A model generated the notes under the pieces. That model saw nothing but the letters and a program-made list of their open reading frames with translations. It was not told where the DNA came from and searched no databases. DNA of 64,000 bases from Pseudofrankia inefficax (GTDB taxonomy: Bacteria; Actinomycetota; Actinomycetes; Frankiales; Frankiaceae). Where the stretch lies: positions 682,001 to 746,000 of the forward strand of contig NC_014666.1 in the NCBI RefSeq assembly GCF_000166135.1, read 5' to 3'. Made by a program: the position numbers and the translations under genes. This document shows, piece after piece, positions 45,510 to 55,544 of this stretch (its first letter is position 1; every line of letters starts with the position of its first letter).

Positions 45510-48242
45510 CTACAGGCGGGGGTCTACGGCCTCGGACTCCAGGGCGAGGATGGCGAAGACGCATTCGTGCACGCGCCAGAGGGGCTCGCCGGCGGCCGCC
45601 CGCTCCAGCGCCTCCAGCCCGAGCGCGAACTCGCGGAAGGCCAACGAGCGCTTGCGGCCCAGGCCGCGCACGCGTAGCCGGTCCAGGTTCTCGGGCCTGG
45701 TGTAGTCGGGGCCGTAGATGATCCGCAGGTACTCCCGGCCGCGGACCTTGATGCCCGGCAGGGCCAGGCCGCGTGAGCCCCGGGCCAGGCCGGCGGCCGG
45801 CTTGACGACCATGCCCTCGCCGCCGGCCCGGGGGTCGGTCAGGTCCTCCCACCAGGTGACGGCCGCGGCCACCGACGCCGGGTCGCTCGCGCGCACCGCG
45901 TACCTGCGGGTGGTGACGACCAGCTCCGGGTCGGCGGCGACGAGACGGTCGGCGAGGGCCAGCTGCCAGCTGTGCGGGTGATCCACCTGGGTGGCGCCGG
46001 CACCGCTGGCCGGGCCGGCGGCCAGGAGCTGGAACGGGGCGATCTTCAGCCCGTCGAGGCCGTCGACCGGCCAGCAGTACCGGCGATAGGCGTGCGTGAA
46101 CGCGACCGCGTTGTCCAGCCGGTCGCGCGTCTTGGCCAGCAGGTCGGCCACGTCGATGCCGCGTTCGGCCGTGGCCGCGAGCGCCGCGACCGCCGCCGGC
46201 AGCGCGCCGCGGGCGGCCGCTCCGGCCGCCGCGTACTGGCGGGAGATCAGCTCGGTGGCCTTGGCGGACCAGGGCATGATCTCGGCGTCGAGCACCAGCC
46301 AGCCGGCGTCGAGCTGCTCCCAGAGCCCGGCCACCGTCGCCGCCGCGCGCAGCCGGGCCAGTACCTGCTCGGTGAGCTCCGGGGCGAAGAACGGCCGGCC
46401 GGTCCGGGTGACGATCGCGCCCGTGGTGCCGTCGCCCGCGCCGAACCGGGCCGTCGCGACCCCCTGGTCCCGGCAGACGACGACCGCCGCCCGGGAGCCC
46501 ATGTGCTTCTCCTCGCAGAGAAGATCGTCGACCCCGTCGGCGCGGTAGGTCTCGAAGGCCTCGAGCGGGTGTTCCAGATAGCCGGGCAGCGACGAGGTCG
46601 GCGGCGGGCTCATCGTCGGCGGGAGGTAGACCAGCCAGCGCGGGTCCACCGCGAACCGGCTCATGACCTCCAGCGCCGCCAGCGCGTTCTCCGGCTGGAC
46701 CTGGACCCGGCCGCCGTGCCGTGTCTCGACGATCCGCCGCCCCAGCACGTCGGTGATGTCGAGCAGGTCGTCCGCACGGTGCCCGGCGGGCCGCGCCGCG
46801 GCGGGAAGCGCCGGGCCGAGGGGAGCGAGCAGCGCCTCGGCCGAGGCCGGGTCGACATCCACCGACGGCGCGGCCTCGCTCAACCCTGGGGAGTCCGTGG
46901 GCGGTGGCTGGTCGGCCAGCGGGCGGGCCGGCTCGAAGTAGACGCGGGCAGCCGGGAGGGAGACCAGCTCGCGCTCGGGGTAGCGCAGGGCGGTGAGCGC
47001 GCCGCCGAAGACGCAGCCGGTGTCGAGACAGAGGGTGTTGTTGATCCACTCTGGCTCGGGCACCGGGGTGTGGCCGTAGAGCACGGTCGCCTTGCCCCGG
47101 TACTCGTTGGCCCACGGATATCGCACCGGCAGGCCGTAGGCGTCGGTCTCGCCGGTGGTGTCGCCGTACAGGGCGAACGAGCGCACCCGAGCGGACGCCC
47201 GGCCGTGGTAGACCTCCTTCAGCCCGGCGTGGGCGACGACCAGCCGGCCCCCGTCCAGGACGTAGTGCGCGATCAGCCCGTCGCAGAACTCGGTGGCCTG
47301 CGCGCGGAACTCGGCGCTCTGCGCCCCGAGCTGCTCGAGTGACTCGGCGAGGCCGTGCCCGATCGTCACCTTCTTGCCGGCCAGGGCCCGGACCAGCTTG
47401 TCCTCGTGGTTGCCCCGGACGGCGAACGCGGTCCCGTCGGCGACCATGCCCATCGCCAGGCGCAGCACGCCGGGGGTGTCCGGCCCGCGGTCGACCAGGT
47501 CGCCGACGTAGATCACCCGTCGGCCCTCGGGGTGGCTCGCGCCGACCGGCCGGCCGGCGTCGTCGCGGCTCAGCTCGTAGCCGAGCTTGACGAGCAGCCC
47601 CTCCAGCTCGGCGCGGCAGCCGTGGACGTCGCCGATCACGTCGAACGGCCCGGTCTCGTGGCGCAGGTCGGTGAACAGCCGGGTGTAGCTGATCGTCGCG
47701 GCGGCGACCTCGGCCTCGGAGCGCAGCACGTGGACCCGCCGGAAGCCCTCCCGGGCGAGGCCCTTCATCGACCGGCGCAGCTCGGAGCGCTGGCGGCGGA
47801 TGACCGCCGCCCCGAAGTCGCGGTCCGGCCGGGCGGAGTTGCGCGCGAGGCACACCTGCTCGGGCAGGTCGAGCACGATCGCCACCGGCAGCACGTCGTG
47901 CCGCCTGGCCAGCTCGACCAGCGGCTGGCGGGCGCGGGACTGGACGTTGGTCGCGTCGACGACGGTGAGCCGGCCGGCCGCGAGCCGCTTGCCGGCGATG
48001 TAGTGCAGCACCTCGAAGGCGTCGCCGGTCGCGGCCTGGTCGTTCTCGTCGTCCGCGACCAGGCCGCGGCAGAAGTCGGACGAGAGCACCTGGGTCGGCG
48101 CGAAATGGGTCCGGGCGAAGGTCGACTTCCCCGACCCCGAGACGCCGACGAGGACGACCAGGCAGGTCTCGGGGATGTCCAGCGCCACCGGCGTTGCCGG
48201 CTCGGGTCCTTCGGTCATCTTTTCGGGCTCTTCCAGGGTCAT
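45510..48242 (-). CDS. pnkp: Bacterial polynucleotide kinase-phosphatase Pnkp (RNA repair)
   Basis: A 910-aa three-domain RNA-repair enzyme. Residues ~28-195 form the 5'-kinase (Walker A GVSGSGKST 33-41, VLDLPEQVCLARNSARP). Residues ~200-430 form the 2',3'-phosphatase of the metallophosphoesterase fold (GDVHGC 204-209, GDLVDRG 247-253, GNHE 277-280). The C-terminal adenylyltransferase domain has the nucleotidyl-Lys motif EEKHMGSRA (Lys ~579), VLDAEIMPW and GEGMVVKPAAG, and IKVRGREYLRIIYGPDYTRP. This is the organisation of bacterial Pnkp. Seven base pairs separate it from the upstream hen1, so the two form an operon that heals and seals ribotoxin-cut RNA. Confidence 0.96.
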   Translation of the reverse strand: MTLEEPEKMTEGPEPATPVALDIPETCLVVLVGVSGSGKSTFARTHFAPTQVLSSDFCRGLVADDENDQAATGDAFEVLHYIAGKRLAAGRLTVVDATNVQSRARQPLVELARRHDVLPVAIVLDLPEQVCLARNSARPDRDFGAAVIRRQRSELRRSMKGLAREGFRRVHVLRSEAEVAAATISYTRLFTDLRHETGPFDVIGDVHGCRAELEGLLVKLGYELSRDDAGRPVGASHPEGRRVIYVGDLVDRGPDTPGVLRLAMGMVADGTAFAVRGNHEDKLVRALAGKKVTIGHGLAESLEQLGAQSAEFRAQATEFCDGLIAHYVLDGGRLVVAHAGLKEVYHGRASARVRSFALYGDTTGETDAYGLPVRYPWANEYRGKATVLYGHTPVPEPEWINNTLCLDTGCVFGGALTALRYPERELVSLPAARVYFEPARPLADQPPPTDSPGLSEAAPSVDVDPASAEALLAPLGPALPAAARPAGHRADDLLDITDVLGRRIVETRHGGRVQVQPENALAALEVMSRFAVDPRWLVYLPPTMSPPPTSSLPGYLEHPLEAFETYRADGVDDLLCEEKHMGSRAAVVVCRDQGVATARFGAGDGTTGAIVTRTGRPFFAPELTEQVLARLRAAATVAGLWEQLDAGWLVLDAEIMPWSAKATELISRQYAAAGAAARGALPAAVAALAATAERGIDVADLLAKTRDRLDNAVAFTHAYRRYCWPVDGLDGLKIAPFQLLAAGPASGAGATQVDHPHSWQLALADRLVAADPELVVTTRRYAVRASDPASVAAAVTWWEDLTDPRAGGEGMVVKPAAGLARGSRGLALPGIKVRGREYLRIIYGPDYTRPENLDRLRVRGLGRKRSLAFREFALGLEALERAAAGEPLWRVHECVFAILALESEAVDPRL

Positions 48243-48249
48243 GTGGGCC

Positions 48250-49866
48250 TCACGCGACCCGTTCGAGGACCGCGAGCTGGGTGGGGGTGCCGAGCGCGGG
48301 ATCGGCGGTCCCGATGCCGCCCAGGCGGGCGGTGTAGGGGTAGCGGGTGAGAAGGTCCTCGACCCAGGCGGCGAACTCGGCCCGGGTCCACTCGAACCGG
48401 TGGTCGCGGTGGCGTGGCGCGCCCGGAGCGAGACCCTCGTAGCGGACGTTGAACTCGACGTTGGGCGTCGTGATCACCACGAGCCGGGGGCGGGCCTCGC
48501 CGAGCACGGCCGCGGCCAGGGCCGGGAGCCTCGGCGGGTCGACGTGCTCGATCACCTCGCAGAGCACGGCGGCGTCGAGGCCGGCGATCCGCGCGTCCCG
48601 GTAGGTCAGCGAGCTGGCGACCAGCCGCAGCCGGGCCTGGACTCGCTCGGGCATCCGGTCGATCCGCAGCCGGCGCGCGGCCGTCTCCAGCGCGCGGTGC
48701 GAGACGTCGACCGCGACGACCTCCGTGAACCGCGCGTCCGCGAGCAGCTCGCCGACCAGCTTCCCGTCGCCGCAGCCCAGGTCGGCGACCCGGCGGGCGT
48801 CGGCCGCCCGCAGAACGTCCATGATCGCTCGCCTGCGCTGGACGGCCAACGACGGCGGCCGGGACGGCTCCGGCGTCTCGGCCGCGCGCTCGGCGACGGG
48901 CGACGCCGCCTCGGCCGGAGCGTCCGGGCCGGGCTCTGGCGCGGCCTGGTCGCCGGTGGCCGCGGCCCCTGGCGCCGCCGGGTCGTCGGGCGTGAGGTCG
49001 GCGTCCGGATCCTGGTCGACCGCGACCAGTCCTGGTTCGAAGCCGGCCGAGACCGCGTCGACCGGGACGTCCTCGACGGTGCCGAGCTGGGCGAGCGCGG
49101 CCGAGGCCAGGCCGGCTCGGTGAGCGAGGTAGCGACGGGCGATGAGGTGGCGTTCGGGGTGGCCGGGCAGCCAGCTCGCGCCCTCACGCACCAGCTTGTC
49201 GATCTCGTCGCGCCCGACGTAGTAGTGCTTCCCGTCGTCGAGCACGGGCAGCAGCACGTAGAGCTGGGTGAGCGCGTCGGCGAGCCGGACGGTGCCGGTG
49301 AACGTCACGTCGTGGTGCGGGGCGTCGCCCCACTCGGGAAAGGCCGGGTCGAGCGGCGCCGTGACGGCGTCGACCCGCCAGCCGAGCGGGGCGAACAGCC
49401 GCTCGGCCAGCGCGGCGCCGCCCCGCCGGCAGGGCAGCGCCGGGACCCGGATCTCCAGGGGCAGTGGCGTTGCCGCGAGCTCCGGCCGGGACTTGCAGAT
49501 GCCGGCCATGGCGGTCGAGAACACCGCGGCCATCGCGACCGCGAGCAGGCTGGACGCGGCATAGGGCCGGTCGTCGACGTACTGGGCCGCCGTGGTGGCC
49601 CGGCTGTTGCCCTTGCCGCGGACCAGGCCGACCGGGTCGACGTCGAGCAGGAGCGCCGCCGTGCAGCGGGCCGCGGTGGCCTCCGGGTAGAAGACGTACG
49701 CGCCGCCCGCGGCCGTGTCGAACCGCTGGGCCCGGTCCGGATGCTTGTGCAGCAGGAAACCAAGATCGGTCGCGGGAGCCGCCGTTACCGGGTGCCCGGT
49801 TGCTGAGGGACCGCCGGATGGGGGCCCTGTTGCCGCGGGCGCGGTCGTGGTCAGGGTCAGCAGCAT
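48250..49866 (-). CDS. hen1: 3'-terminal RNA ribose 2'-O-methyltransferase Hen1
   Basis: A 538-aa bacterial Hen1. The N-terminal half (to ~270) is the Pnkp-partner domain, containing RCTAALLLDVDPVGLVRGKG, AASSLLAVAMAAVFSTAMAG, LYVLLPVLDDGKHYYVGRDE and PERHLIARRYLAHR. The linker (~285-340) is Ala/Pro-rich. The C-terminal SAM methyltransferase has DLGCGDGKL (~362-370), AVDVSHRALE, metal-binding CEVIEH (Glu437, Glu440, His441) and RDHRFEWTRAEF (His488). It methylates the 2'-OH at the 3' end of cut RNA before ligation, protecting the repaired site from the same nuclease. It shares the operon with pnkp. Confidence 0.95.
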   Translation of the reverse strand: MLLTLTTTAPAATGPPSGGPSATGHPVTAAPATDLGFLLHKHPDRAQRFDTAAGGAYVFYPEATAARCTAALLLDVDPVGLVRGKGNSRATTAAQYVDDRPYAASSLLAVAMAAVFSTAMAGICKSRPELAATPLPLEIRVPALPCRRGGAALAERLFAPLGWRVDAVTAPLDPAFPEWGDAPHHDVTFTGTVRLADALTQLYVLLPVLDDGKHYYVGRDEIDKLVREGASWLPGHPERHLIARRYLAHRAGLASAALAQLGTVEDVPVDAVSAGFEPGLVAVDQDPDADLTPDDPAAPGAAATGDQAAPEPGPDAPAEAASPVAERAAETPEPSRPPSLAVQRRRAIMDVLRAADARRVADLGCGDGKLVGELLADARFTEVVAVDVSHRALETAARRLRIDRMPERVQARLRLVASSLTYRDARIAGLDAAVLCEVIEHVDPPRLPALAAAVLGEARPRLVVITTPNVEFNVRYEGLAPGAPRHRDHRFEWTRAEFAAWVEDLLTRYPYTARLGGIGTADPALGTPTQLAVLERVA

Positions 49867-50223
49867 GGCCGGTATTCTGCCCGACCGGGATGGCCGATGT
49901 CACGTCGTTTTTCCGCTTTCTCGCGGGTCCGCGAAACGGGCGCCTCGGCGGTTCATTGGTTAATCGCCATTACGGCCTGAAGCCGGCCGCGAGGCCGGAA
50001 GGGCCCACGTCACAGGCTCGTCAACGGGCAGCGCACGACGGCTGGAAGGACACTGGGCCTCGCGACCGCAGTGCCGACGACCGAGATTCCACGAGGGCTT
50101 CCGCCAATTCACTGGAAATACCGCCCAAGCCGGTGAGTGTGCACTGCGGGTCGCTATGGTCGGGCAACTAACGGCCACGCCCAGCTAATCGCGACAGAAC
50201 TGTATTTCGAGAGGCGGCCGGTG
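49867..50223. other. Divergent intergenic region, hen1 / APC permease
   Basis: 357 bp between divergent start codons. It is less GC-rich around 49910-49990, where TTGGTTAATCGCCATTA could belong to a promoter. No repeat, RNA or gene was recognised. A second AT-rich patch near 50150-50210 precedes the permease. Confidence 0.45.
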
Positions 50224-51921
50224 ATGTACGGAAGCCAACCGGCCGCGAGGCACCGCGCCGTCGCGGTGCCGTCGCCTTCGACGCCTGGACGGGAGACGGG
50301 CTCGGCCGGGCCCGGCCAGGCTCCGCCCGGATCGCCCGACCCGACGCGTGGCCCCGGCAGCGGGATGGCCCCGCGGCTGGGCCTGGTGGGGCTGACCTTC
50401 GTCTCGCTCGGCTCGATCATCGGCTCCGGCTGGCTGCTCGGAGCGCTGACCGCGGCCCGCGTCGCCGGCCCGGCCTCGCTGGTCGCCTGGGCGCTCGCCG
50501 GCGTCCTGATCCTCGGCCTGGCGCTCGTCCACGCCGAGCTGGGAGCGAGCTACCCGGTCGCCGGCGGCAGCGCCCGCTACACGCACCTCGCGCTCGGCCC
50601 GCTGTCCGGCTTCGTGGCCGGCTGGCTCGCCTGGATCCAGGCGGTCGCGCTCGCCCCGATCGAGGCCGAGGCGGCCTTGTCCTACCTGAACAACGTCTGG
50701 CCCGGCCTGATCAGCCCGCAGGGCACCCTCACCGGGAAGGGCCTCGCGCTGGGCGCCGCGGCGCTCGGGGTCTGCACCGTGGTGAACGTCCTCGGCGTCC
50801 AGCGGCTCGCGGACACCAACTCGGTCGCGGTGATCTGGAAGTTCCTGGTGCCGGTGCTGACCGTCATCACGCTGATGGCCGTCGCCTTCCACCCCGGCAA
50901 CTTCCACGCGGGCGGCGGGTTCGCCCCGTTCGGCGCGCACGGGGTGTTCGCCGCGCTGCCGGCCGGCGTTGTCTTCGCGCTGCAGGGCTTCGAGCAGGCC
51001 GTCCAGATGGGCGCCGAGGCGCGCGACCCGGGCCGCGACGTCCCGCGCGCGGTGATCCTCGCGACCGTGCTCGGCACCGCCGTCTACCTGCTGCTCGCGA
51101 TCGCCTTCCTCGGCGCGCTCTCGCCGGCGGGTATCGCGGGCGGCTGGTCGCACCCGGTGGGCAACGGCGACTACGGGCCGTACGCGACGATCGCGACCGG
51201 GCTGGGCCTCGGCTGGCTCGCGGTGCTGCTGTACATCGACGCGGTCGTCTCGCCGGGCGGCACGGCGCTGATCTACGTCGGCACGTCGGCCCGCCTCGCC
51301 TACTCGATGGGCCAGACCGGCTACCTGCCACGCGCGCTGCGCCGCCTCGACCGGCGCGGCACGCCGGTGGTCTCGATCCTGCTCGCGTACGCGATCGGGC
51401 TGGTCATGTTCCTGCCGTTCCCCAGCTGGCAGCAGCTGGTGACCCTGATCAGCTCGGCGACCTTCCTGACCTACGCGTTCGCGCCGGTCGCGCTGATGGT
51501 GCTGCGCAAGGTCGACCCGGACCGTCCCCGGCCGTTCCGGTTGCCGCTGGCGCCGCTGCTGGCCCGGGTCGCGTTCACCACCTCGAACCTGATCGTCTAC
51601 TGGGCCGGCTGGGAGAACGACCAGAAGCTGGCGGTGGCGATCTTCGCCGGGCTGGTCTGTTTCACCGGGTACCGGGCCACCCAGCCGCCCGGCCGCTGGC
51701 CGCCGCTGGAATGGCGATCCGCGCTGTGGATCGTTCCTTGGCTGGGAGGTCTGACCATCATCTCCTGGCTGGGCCAGTTCGGCAGTGGGCGCGGTGTCAT
51801 CCCGTTCTGGGTCGATCTCGGCGTGATCGTCGTCTTCAGCCTCGCCGTCTTCGAGCTGGCCATCCGCGTCACGCCACCCGCCGCTCGATCCCGGGCGCTG
51901 CTCGAGACCGAGCTGGCCTGA
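50224..51921 (+). CDS. APC-family amino-acid/amine permease
   Basis: A 565-aa permease. ATG 50224 (or GTG 50221) follows GAGAGG; the upstream extension is non-membrane. After an unusual ~55-residue Pro/Gly-rich N-terminus the APC fold begins with LGLVGLTFVSLGSIIGSGWL (the IGSG-type unwound helix 1) and continues with ~12 helices; helix 6 region GVVFALQGFEQAVQMGAEAR carries the family's substrate/cation site. It resembles amino-acid permeases of the YjeM/aspartate-proton symporter type. Substrate unknown. Genes downstream on the same strand are 28 bp (DksA-type protein) and further (metallophosphoesterase), forming a possible operon with the TmpAB-like pair. Confidence 0.88.
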   Translation: MYGSQPAARHRAVAVPSPSTPGRETGSAGPGQAPPGSPDPTRGPGSGMAPRLGLVGLTFVSLGSIIGSGWLLGALTAARVAGPASLVAWALAGVLILGLALVHAELGASYPVAGGSARYTHLALGPLSGFVAGWLAWIQAVALAPIEAEAALSYLNNVWPGLISPQGTLTGKGLALGAAALGVCTVVNVLGVQRLADTNSVAVIWKFLVPVLTVITLMAVAFHPGNFHAGGGFAPFGAHGVFAALPAGVVFALQGFEQAVQMGAEARDPGRDVPRAVILATVLGTAVYLLLAIAFLGALSPAGIAGGWSHPVGNGDYGPYATIATGLGLGWLAVLLYIDAVVSPGGTALIYVGTSARLAYSMGQTGYLPRALRRLDRRGTPVVSILLAYAIGLVMFLPFPSWQQLVTLISSATFLTYAFAPVALMVLRKVDPDRPRPFRLPLAPLLARVAFTTSNLIVYWAGWENDQKLAVAIFAGLVCFTGYRATQPPGRWPPLEWRSALWIVPWLGGLTIISWLGQFGSGRGVIPFWVDLGVIVVFSLAVFELAIRVTPPAARSRALLETELA

Positions 51922-51949
51922 CGCCGACCGGACGCGGTTCGATCGAACG

Positions 51950-52306
51950 ATGACCTCCGAGACGTCCGCCCTGGCCCGGCTGACGGCCGAACGTGCCGAC
52001 GCCGCCGCCGCGCTGGCGGCGCTGCGAGAGCGCTTCGCGTCGCTGCTCGACGACAGCTACGTCAACACCGACGACGAGCACGACATCGAGGGGACGTCGA
52101 TCCCGTTCGAACGCGAACAGGTCCGGGCCACGCTGCGCGAGGCGACGACCCGTCTCGCCGAGATCGACGCCGCGCTGGCGCGCCTCGCCGCCGGCCGTTT
52201 CGGCAGCTGTGAGACCTGTGGCGGCCCGATCGAGCCGGGACGGCTCGACGCCCGCCCGTGGGTGCGGTCCTGCATCGGCTGCGCGTCCCGTCCGGGCCGG
52301 CGGTAG
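51950..52306 (+). CDS. DksA/TraR-type zinc-finger protein
   Basis: A 118-aa protein with a coiled-coil N-terminus (ARLTAERADAAAALAALRER, then EREQVRATLREATTRLAEID) and a C-terminal zinc finger CETC...CIGC (the C4 motif of DksA/TraR proteins). Acidic residues in DDEHDIEGTSIPF occupy the coiled-coil tip region, similar to the secondary-channel-acting Asp residues of DksA, though alignment is not certain. It is short, like actinobacterial CarD/TraR relatives. It may modulate RNA polymerase. It is 28 bp after the permease gene. Confidence 0.88.
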   Translation: MTSETSALARLTAERADAAAALAALRERFASLLDDSYVNTDDEHDIEGTSIPFEREQVRATLREATTRLAEIDAALARLAAGRFGSCETCGGPIEPGRLDARPWVRSCIGCASRPGRR

Positions 52307-52417
52307 GCCCCCCGAAGAGCGCGTGTTGTCAGGTCTGCTGGGCATCTCGCCACCTGCCCGTTCATCATGGGGCAGACGCGGGCAAACCGGCGGGCGCGCC
52401 GAATCGGGGGATTCACG

Positions 52418-54232
52418 ATGACCACCAAACCCTGGGCTGAACCAGGCCCACCAGCCTCGACAGGCCAGGCCGAGCCGGTGACGACGGCCCAGCGCCGACT
52501 CGTCCGGGGCGAGGCCCGGGCGGGTGGCTATCGCCCGCTCGTCGCGGGACCGGGGGAGCCGGTCCTCGTCCGGACCGACCTGCTCGCCGAGGCTCCAGGC
52601 GCCACACCGGCGGGTGAACGTCGGACCCTGCTGGCCTTCGCGCACCTGTCGGACCTGCACGTCGTGGACCACCAGTCGCCGGCTCGGGCCGAGTTCCTCG
52701 AACGGGTCGGCGACCCGGACTCGCCGTTCTGGGAGAAGGTCCAGGAACTCGGCGCGTACCGGCCGAACGAGGCGTTCGCCGCGCACGTCGTCGAGGCGAT
52801 GGTCCAGACGGTGAACGCGCACGCCCAGGCCACGCCGCTGGCGTTCTCGATCGTCACCGGCGACGCCACCGACAACTGTCAGGCCAACGAGCTGTCCTGG
52901 TACCGCGACGTGCTCGATGGCGGCGGCGACGTCCAGGTCGACTCGGGCAGCCCGGCTCGCTACCACGGCGTCGCCGACGACGACCACTACGACGTCCGCT
53001 TCTGGCACCCGGACGGCACCCCACCCGGCCGGCCCGACGACCAGGCCCGCGCCGAGTACGGCTTTCCCGAGGTGCCCGGAGTGATCGACGCGGCCCGCCG
53101 CGCCTTCGCCGCCACCGGACTCGCGACGCCCTGGTACGCCGTGCACGGCAACCACGACAACCTCGTCCAGGGCACAGCGGTCCCCGAGGAGCCGATCCCG
53201 ACGCTGGCCGTGGGCGACGCGAAGATCTACGACCTGGCCCCCGGCGCCGACCTGACGACGGTCGGCCGGGCGGTCGACACCGGTGATCTCGAAGCGTTCG
53301 CGGTGCTCCTCGCCGGCCCGACCCGGACCGTTCCGGCCGACGAGCGGCGCCGGCCGGTCCGCCGTGCCGAGCACATCGCCGCGCACTTCGACACCCGCGG
53401 GCTCCCGGTCGGCCACGGCTACACCGAGGCCAACCGCGCGGACGGCACGGCCTACTACACGTTCACCGCCGCTGCCGGCCTGAACGGCCTGCCGCCCGTG
53501 GTCGGGGTCGTACTGGACACCGTCAATCCCTACGGCGGCTGGCAGGGCGCACTCGACGAGGCCCAGCTCACCTGGCTCGAAGGCGTCCTTCAGCGGGGCT
53601 CGGCCCGCTGGCTCGCCGAGGACGGGTCCATCGCGACCGGCACCGGCCCCGACAGCCTGTTCATCCTGTTCAGCCACCACCCGCTGGACTGTCTCGTCAA
53701 CGATCAGGCGCCCGACGACGCCCCCCGGGTGCTGCTGTCGCGCGTGCGTGACCTGCTCCTGCGCTATCCGAACGTGATCGGTTGGGTCAACGGGCACACC
53801 CACCGCCACACCGTCACCCCGTACGCCCGCCCGGCCGGGAGCCCTGTCGCGGGCGGCTTCTGGGAGATCACGACAGCGTCGCACATCGACTGGCCGCAGC
53901 AGTCCCGGCTGATCGAGCTGGTCGACAACGGCGACGGGACCCTCGCCTTCGTCGCCACCGTGCTGGACACCGCGGCCCCCGCGGCCGCCGACTACGACGA
54001 GTTCCGCGGCTACGCCCAGACCAGCGCGGTCCTCGCCACCGGGGCCGAGCGGGAGGCCGGTCCGGTCGACCCGCTGGCGCTCGCCGCCCTGTCCCGGGAA
54101 CTGGCCGCCAACTACTGGCAGCGCCGCCCCGGCAACGACGCCGACCCGGACCCGGGTGGCGGGTCCGGCGCGGGCACCGTCCTCGACCGCAACGTGGACC
54201 TGCGGCTCCCGGCACCCGTCCCGCTGCCCTGA
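52418..54232 (+). CDS. Metallophosphoesterase (TIGR03767-like)
   Basis: A 604-aa metallophosphoesterase; ATG 52418 lies after GGGGGATT. Metal-ligand motifs in order: [11 protein letters not shown] (Asp-x-His), [25 protein letters not shown] and [11 protein letters not shown]. The spacing between GDATD and GNHDN is long (insert ~95 residues), and the overall length matches the TIGR03767 family of actinobacterial phosphoesterases. There is no clear signal peptide, though the family is sometimes exported. It follows DksA-type protein by 112 bp and precedes the TmpA-like gene by 82 bp; a role in phosphate release from organophosphonate products is possible. Confidence 0.88.
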   Translation: MTTKPWAEPGPPASTGQAEPVTTAQRRLVRGEARAGGYRPLVAGPGEPVLVRTDLLAEAPGATPAGERRTLLAFAHLSDLHVVDHQSPARAEFLERVGDPDSPFWEKVQELGAYRPNEAFAAHVVEAMVQTVNAHAQATPLAFSIVTGDATDNCQANELSWYRDVLDGGGDVQVDSGSPARYHGVADDDHYDVRFWHPDGTPPGRPDDQARAEYGFPEVPGVIDAARRAFAATGLATPWYAVHGNHDNLVQGTAVPEEPIPTLAVGDAKIYDLAPGADLTTVGRAVDTGDLEAFAVLLAGPTRTVPADERRRPVRRAEHIAAHFDTRGLPVGHGYTEANRADGTAYYTFTAAAGLNGLPPVVGVVLDTVNPYGGWQGALDEAQLTWLEGVLQRGSARWLAEDGSIATGTGPDSLFILFSHHPLDCLVNDQAPDDAPRVLLSRVRDLLLRYPNVIGWVNGHTHRHTVTPYARPAGSPVAGGFWEITTASHIDWPQQSRLIELVDNGDGTLAFVATVLDTAAPAAADYDEFRGYAQTSAVLATGAEREAGPVDPLALAALSRELAANYWQRRPGNDADPDPGGGSGAGTVLDRNVDLRLPAPVPLP

Positions 54233-54314
54233 CCCGGCCGGACCAGCGCCGAAGTTTCGTGCTGGTTCAACCGGATGTCATCGGCTGGCCGTCGCGGCGG
54301 CGGACGCTGGGACG

Positions 54315-55544
54315 ATGAACGCTGCGGGGCCGGTGACCATGCTCCACCTCGGCGATCTCGCCCTGCCCGCGATCTGGTTGCGGGACGCGTGCGGCTGCGC
54401 CGAGTGCCGGTATCCGGCGACCGGGCAGCGGCTGGTCGGGTCGGCGCGGGTGGCGCGGCTGTACCCGGACCTGGCGGTCGAGCGGCACGCGGCACGCGAC
54501 GGCCGGCTGACGGTCGTCTTCGCGCCGGACGGGCACGAGTCGGTGTTCGAGCTGGCCTGGCTGGAGCAGCACGCGCCCGGCCGCGGTGCCCGGCTCGGGG
54601 ACCAGTCCGCCCAGGCCCGGGTCGCGTGGACGGCGACCGACCTGCCCGTCGGCCCGCCGCGGGTGGCCTGGGACGCCTACCTGCGCTCGCCGGTCGCGAT
54701 GGCCACGGCGCTCGGCGCCGTCGAGAAGCTCGGCGCCGCGGTGATCACCGAGGTGCCGGCCCGGCCCGGGATGGTTCTCACGGTCGGGCGCAGCCTCGGC
54801 CACGTCCGGGTGACCAACTACGGCGAGCTCTTCGACGTCCGCGTCGAGCCGGACCCGGAGCACCTCGCGTACACCGGCCTGGCGCTCGCGCCGCACACCG
54901 ACAACCCGTATCGGGACCCGGTTCCGACCGTGCAGCTGCTGCACTGCCTGCGCGCCGCCGGCGCGGGTGGCGACACGACGCTCGTCGACGGCTTCGCCGC
55001 CGCCGACCGGCTGCGCGAGACCGACCGGGCCGCGTTCGACACCCTGACCCAGGTCTGGCTGCCGTTCAGCTACGACGGGCCGACGTCGGTCCTCACCTGC
55101 CGCGCACCGGTGATCTCCGTTGACGACGAGGGCGCCGTCACCCAGGTCCGCTGGAACGACCGGGGCCTGCAGCCCCCCGACGTCGCCCCGGACCGGATCG
55201 GTGCGGTGTACCGGGCGCTCGCCGCGTTCGGGGAGGTCCTGGACGAGGCCGACCTCGCCGTCTCGCTGCGCCTCGTCCCGGGCGACTGCCTGATCTTCGA
55301 CAACACCCGCGTCCTGCACGGCCGGTCCGCCTACGGCCCGACGGCCACCGGCGAGCCAGGGTCGGGCGGTCGGCATCTGCAGGGGTGTTACGTCGACATG
55401 GATGGCCTGCGCAGCACCCTGGAGGTGCTGCGTCGCGACGGCACCCGGGCCGTGCCGACCCAGGCCGGTCCGGCCGGCCGCGGGCGGGCACCGAGGGTCG
55501 TCGCGACCCGCGCGTCCGCGCGTCCGATCGCGGCAGCCCGATGA
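54315..55544 (+). CDS. tmpA: TmpA-like (GBBH-type) Fe(II)/2-oxoglutarate oxygenase
   Basis: A 409-aa protein. ATG 54315 has GGGA upstream; the longer frame adds unrelated residues. The N-terminal zinc module (LRDACGCAECRYPATGQRL; Cys26, Cys28, Cys31 and His74 in PDGHESVFE) is that of gamma-butyrobetaine hydroxylase. The TauD domain has the Fe triad His194-x-Asp196 (APHTDNP) and His335 (RVLHGRSAY), with the 2-oxoglutarate Arg likely in the final motif (GRHLQGCYVD). The stop overlaps the start of the HD-domain oxygenase gene by 4 nt. That pairing identifies TmpA, which hydroxylates 2-(trimethylammonio)ethylphosphonate. Without the pair, a carnitine-type gamma-butyrobetaine hydroxylase would be equally plausible. 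Confidence 0.78.
   Translation: MNAAGPVTMLHLGDLALPAIWLRDACGCAECRYPATGQRLVGSARVARLYPDLAVERHAARDGRLTVVFAPDGHESVFELAWLEQHAPGRGARLGDQSAQARVAWTATDLPVGPPRVAWDAYLRSPVAMATALGAVEKLGAAVITEVPARPGMVLTVGRSLGHVRVTNYGELFDVRVEPDPEHLAYTGLALAPHTDNPYRDPVPTVQLLHCLRAAGAGGDTTLVDGFAAADRLRETDRAAFDTLTQVWLPFSYDGPTSVLTCRAPVISVDDEGAVTQVRWNDRGLQPPDVAPDRIGAVYRALAAFGEVLDEADLAVSLRLVPGDCLIFDNTRVLHGRSAYGPTATGEPGSGGRHLQGCYVDMDGLRSTLEVLRRDGTRAVPTQAGPAGRGRAPRVVATRASARPIAAAR

Noticed and set aside
44083-47853. A 1256-codon minus-strand frame over the acyltransferase and pnkp
   Set aside because: It is antisense or out of frame to two genes whose catalytic motifs are unambiguous, and its composition is shadow-like.
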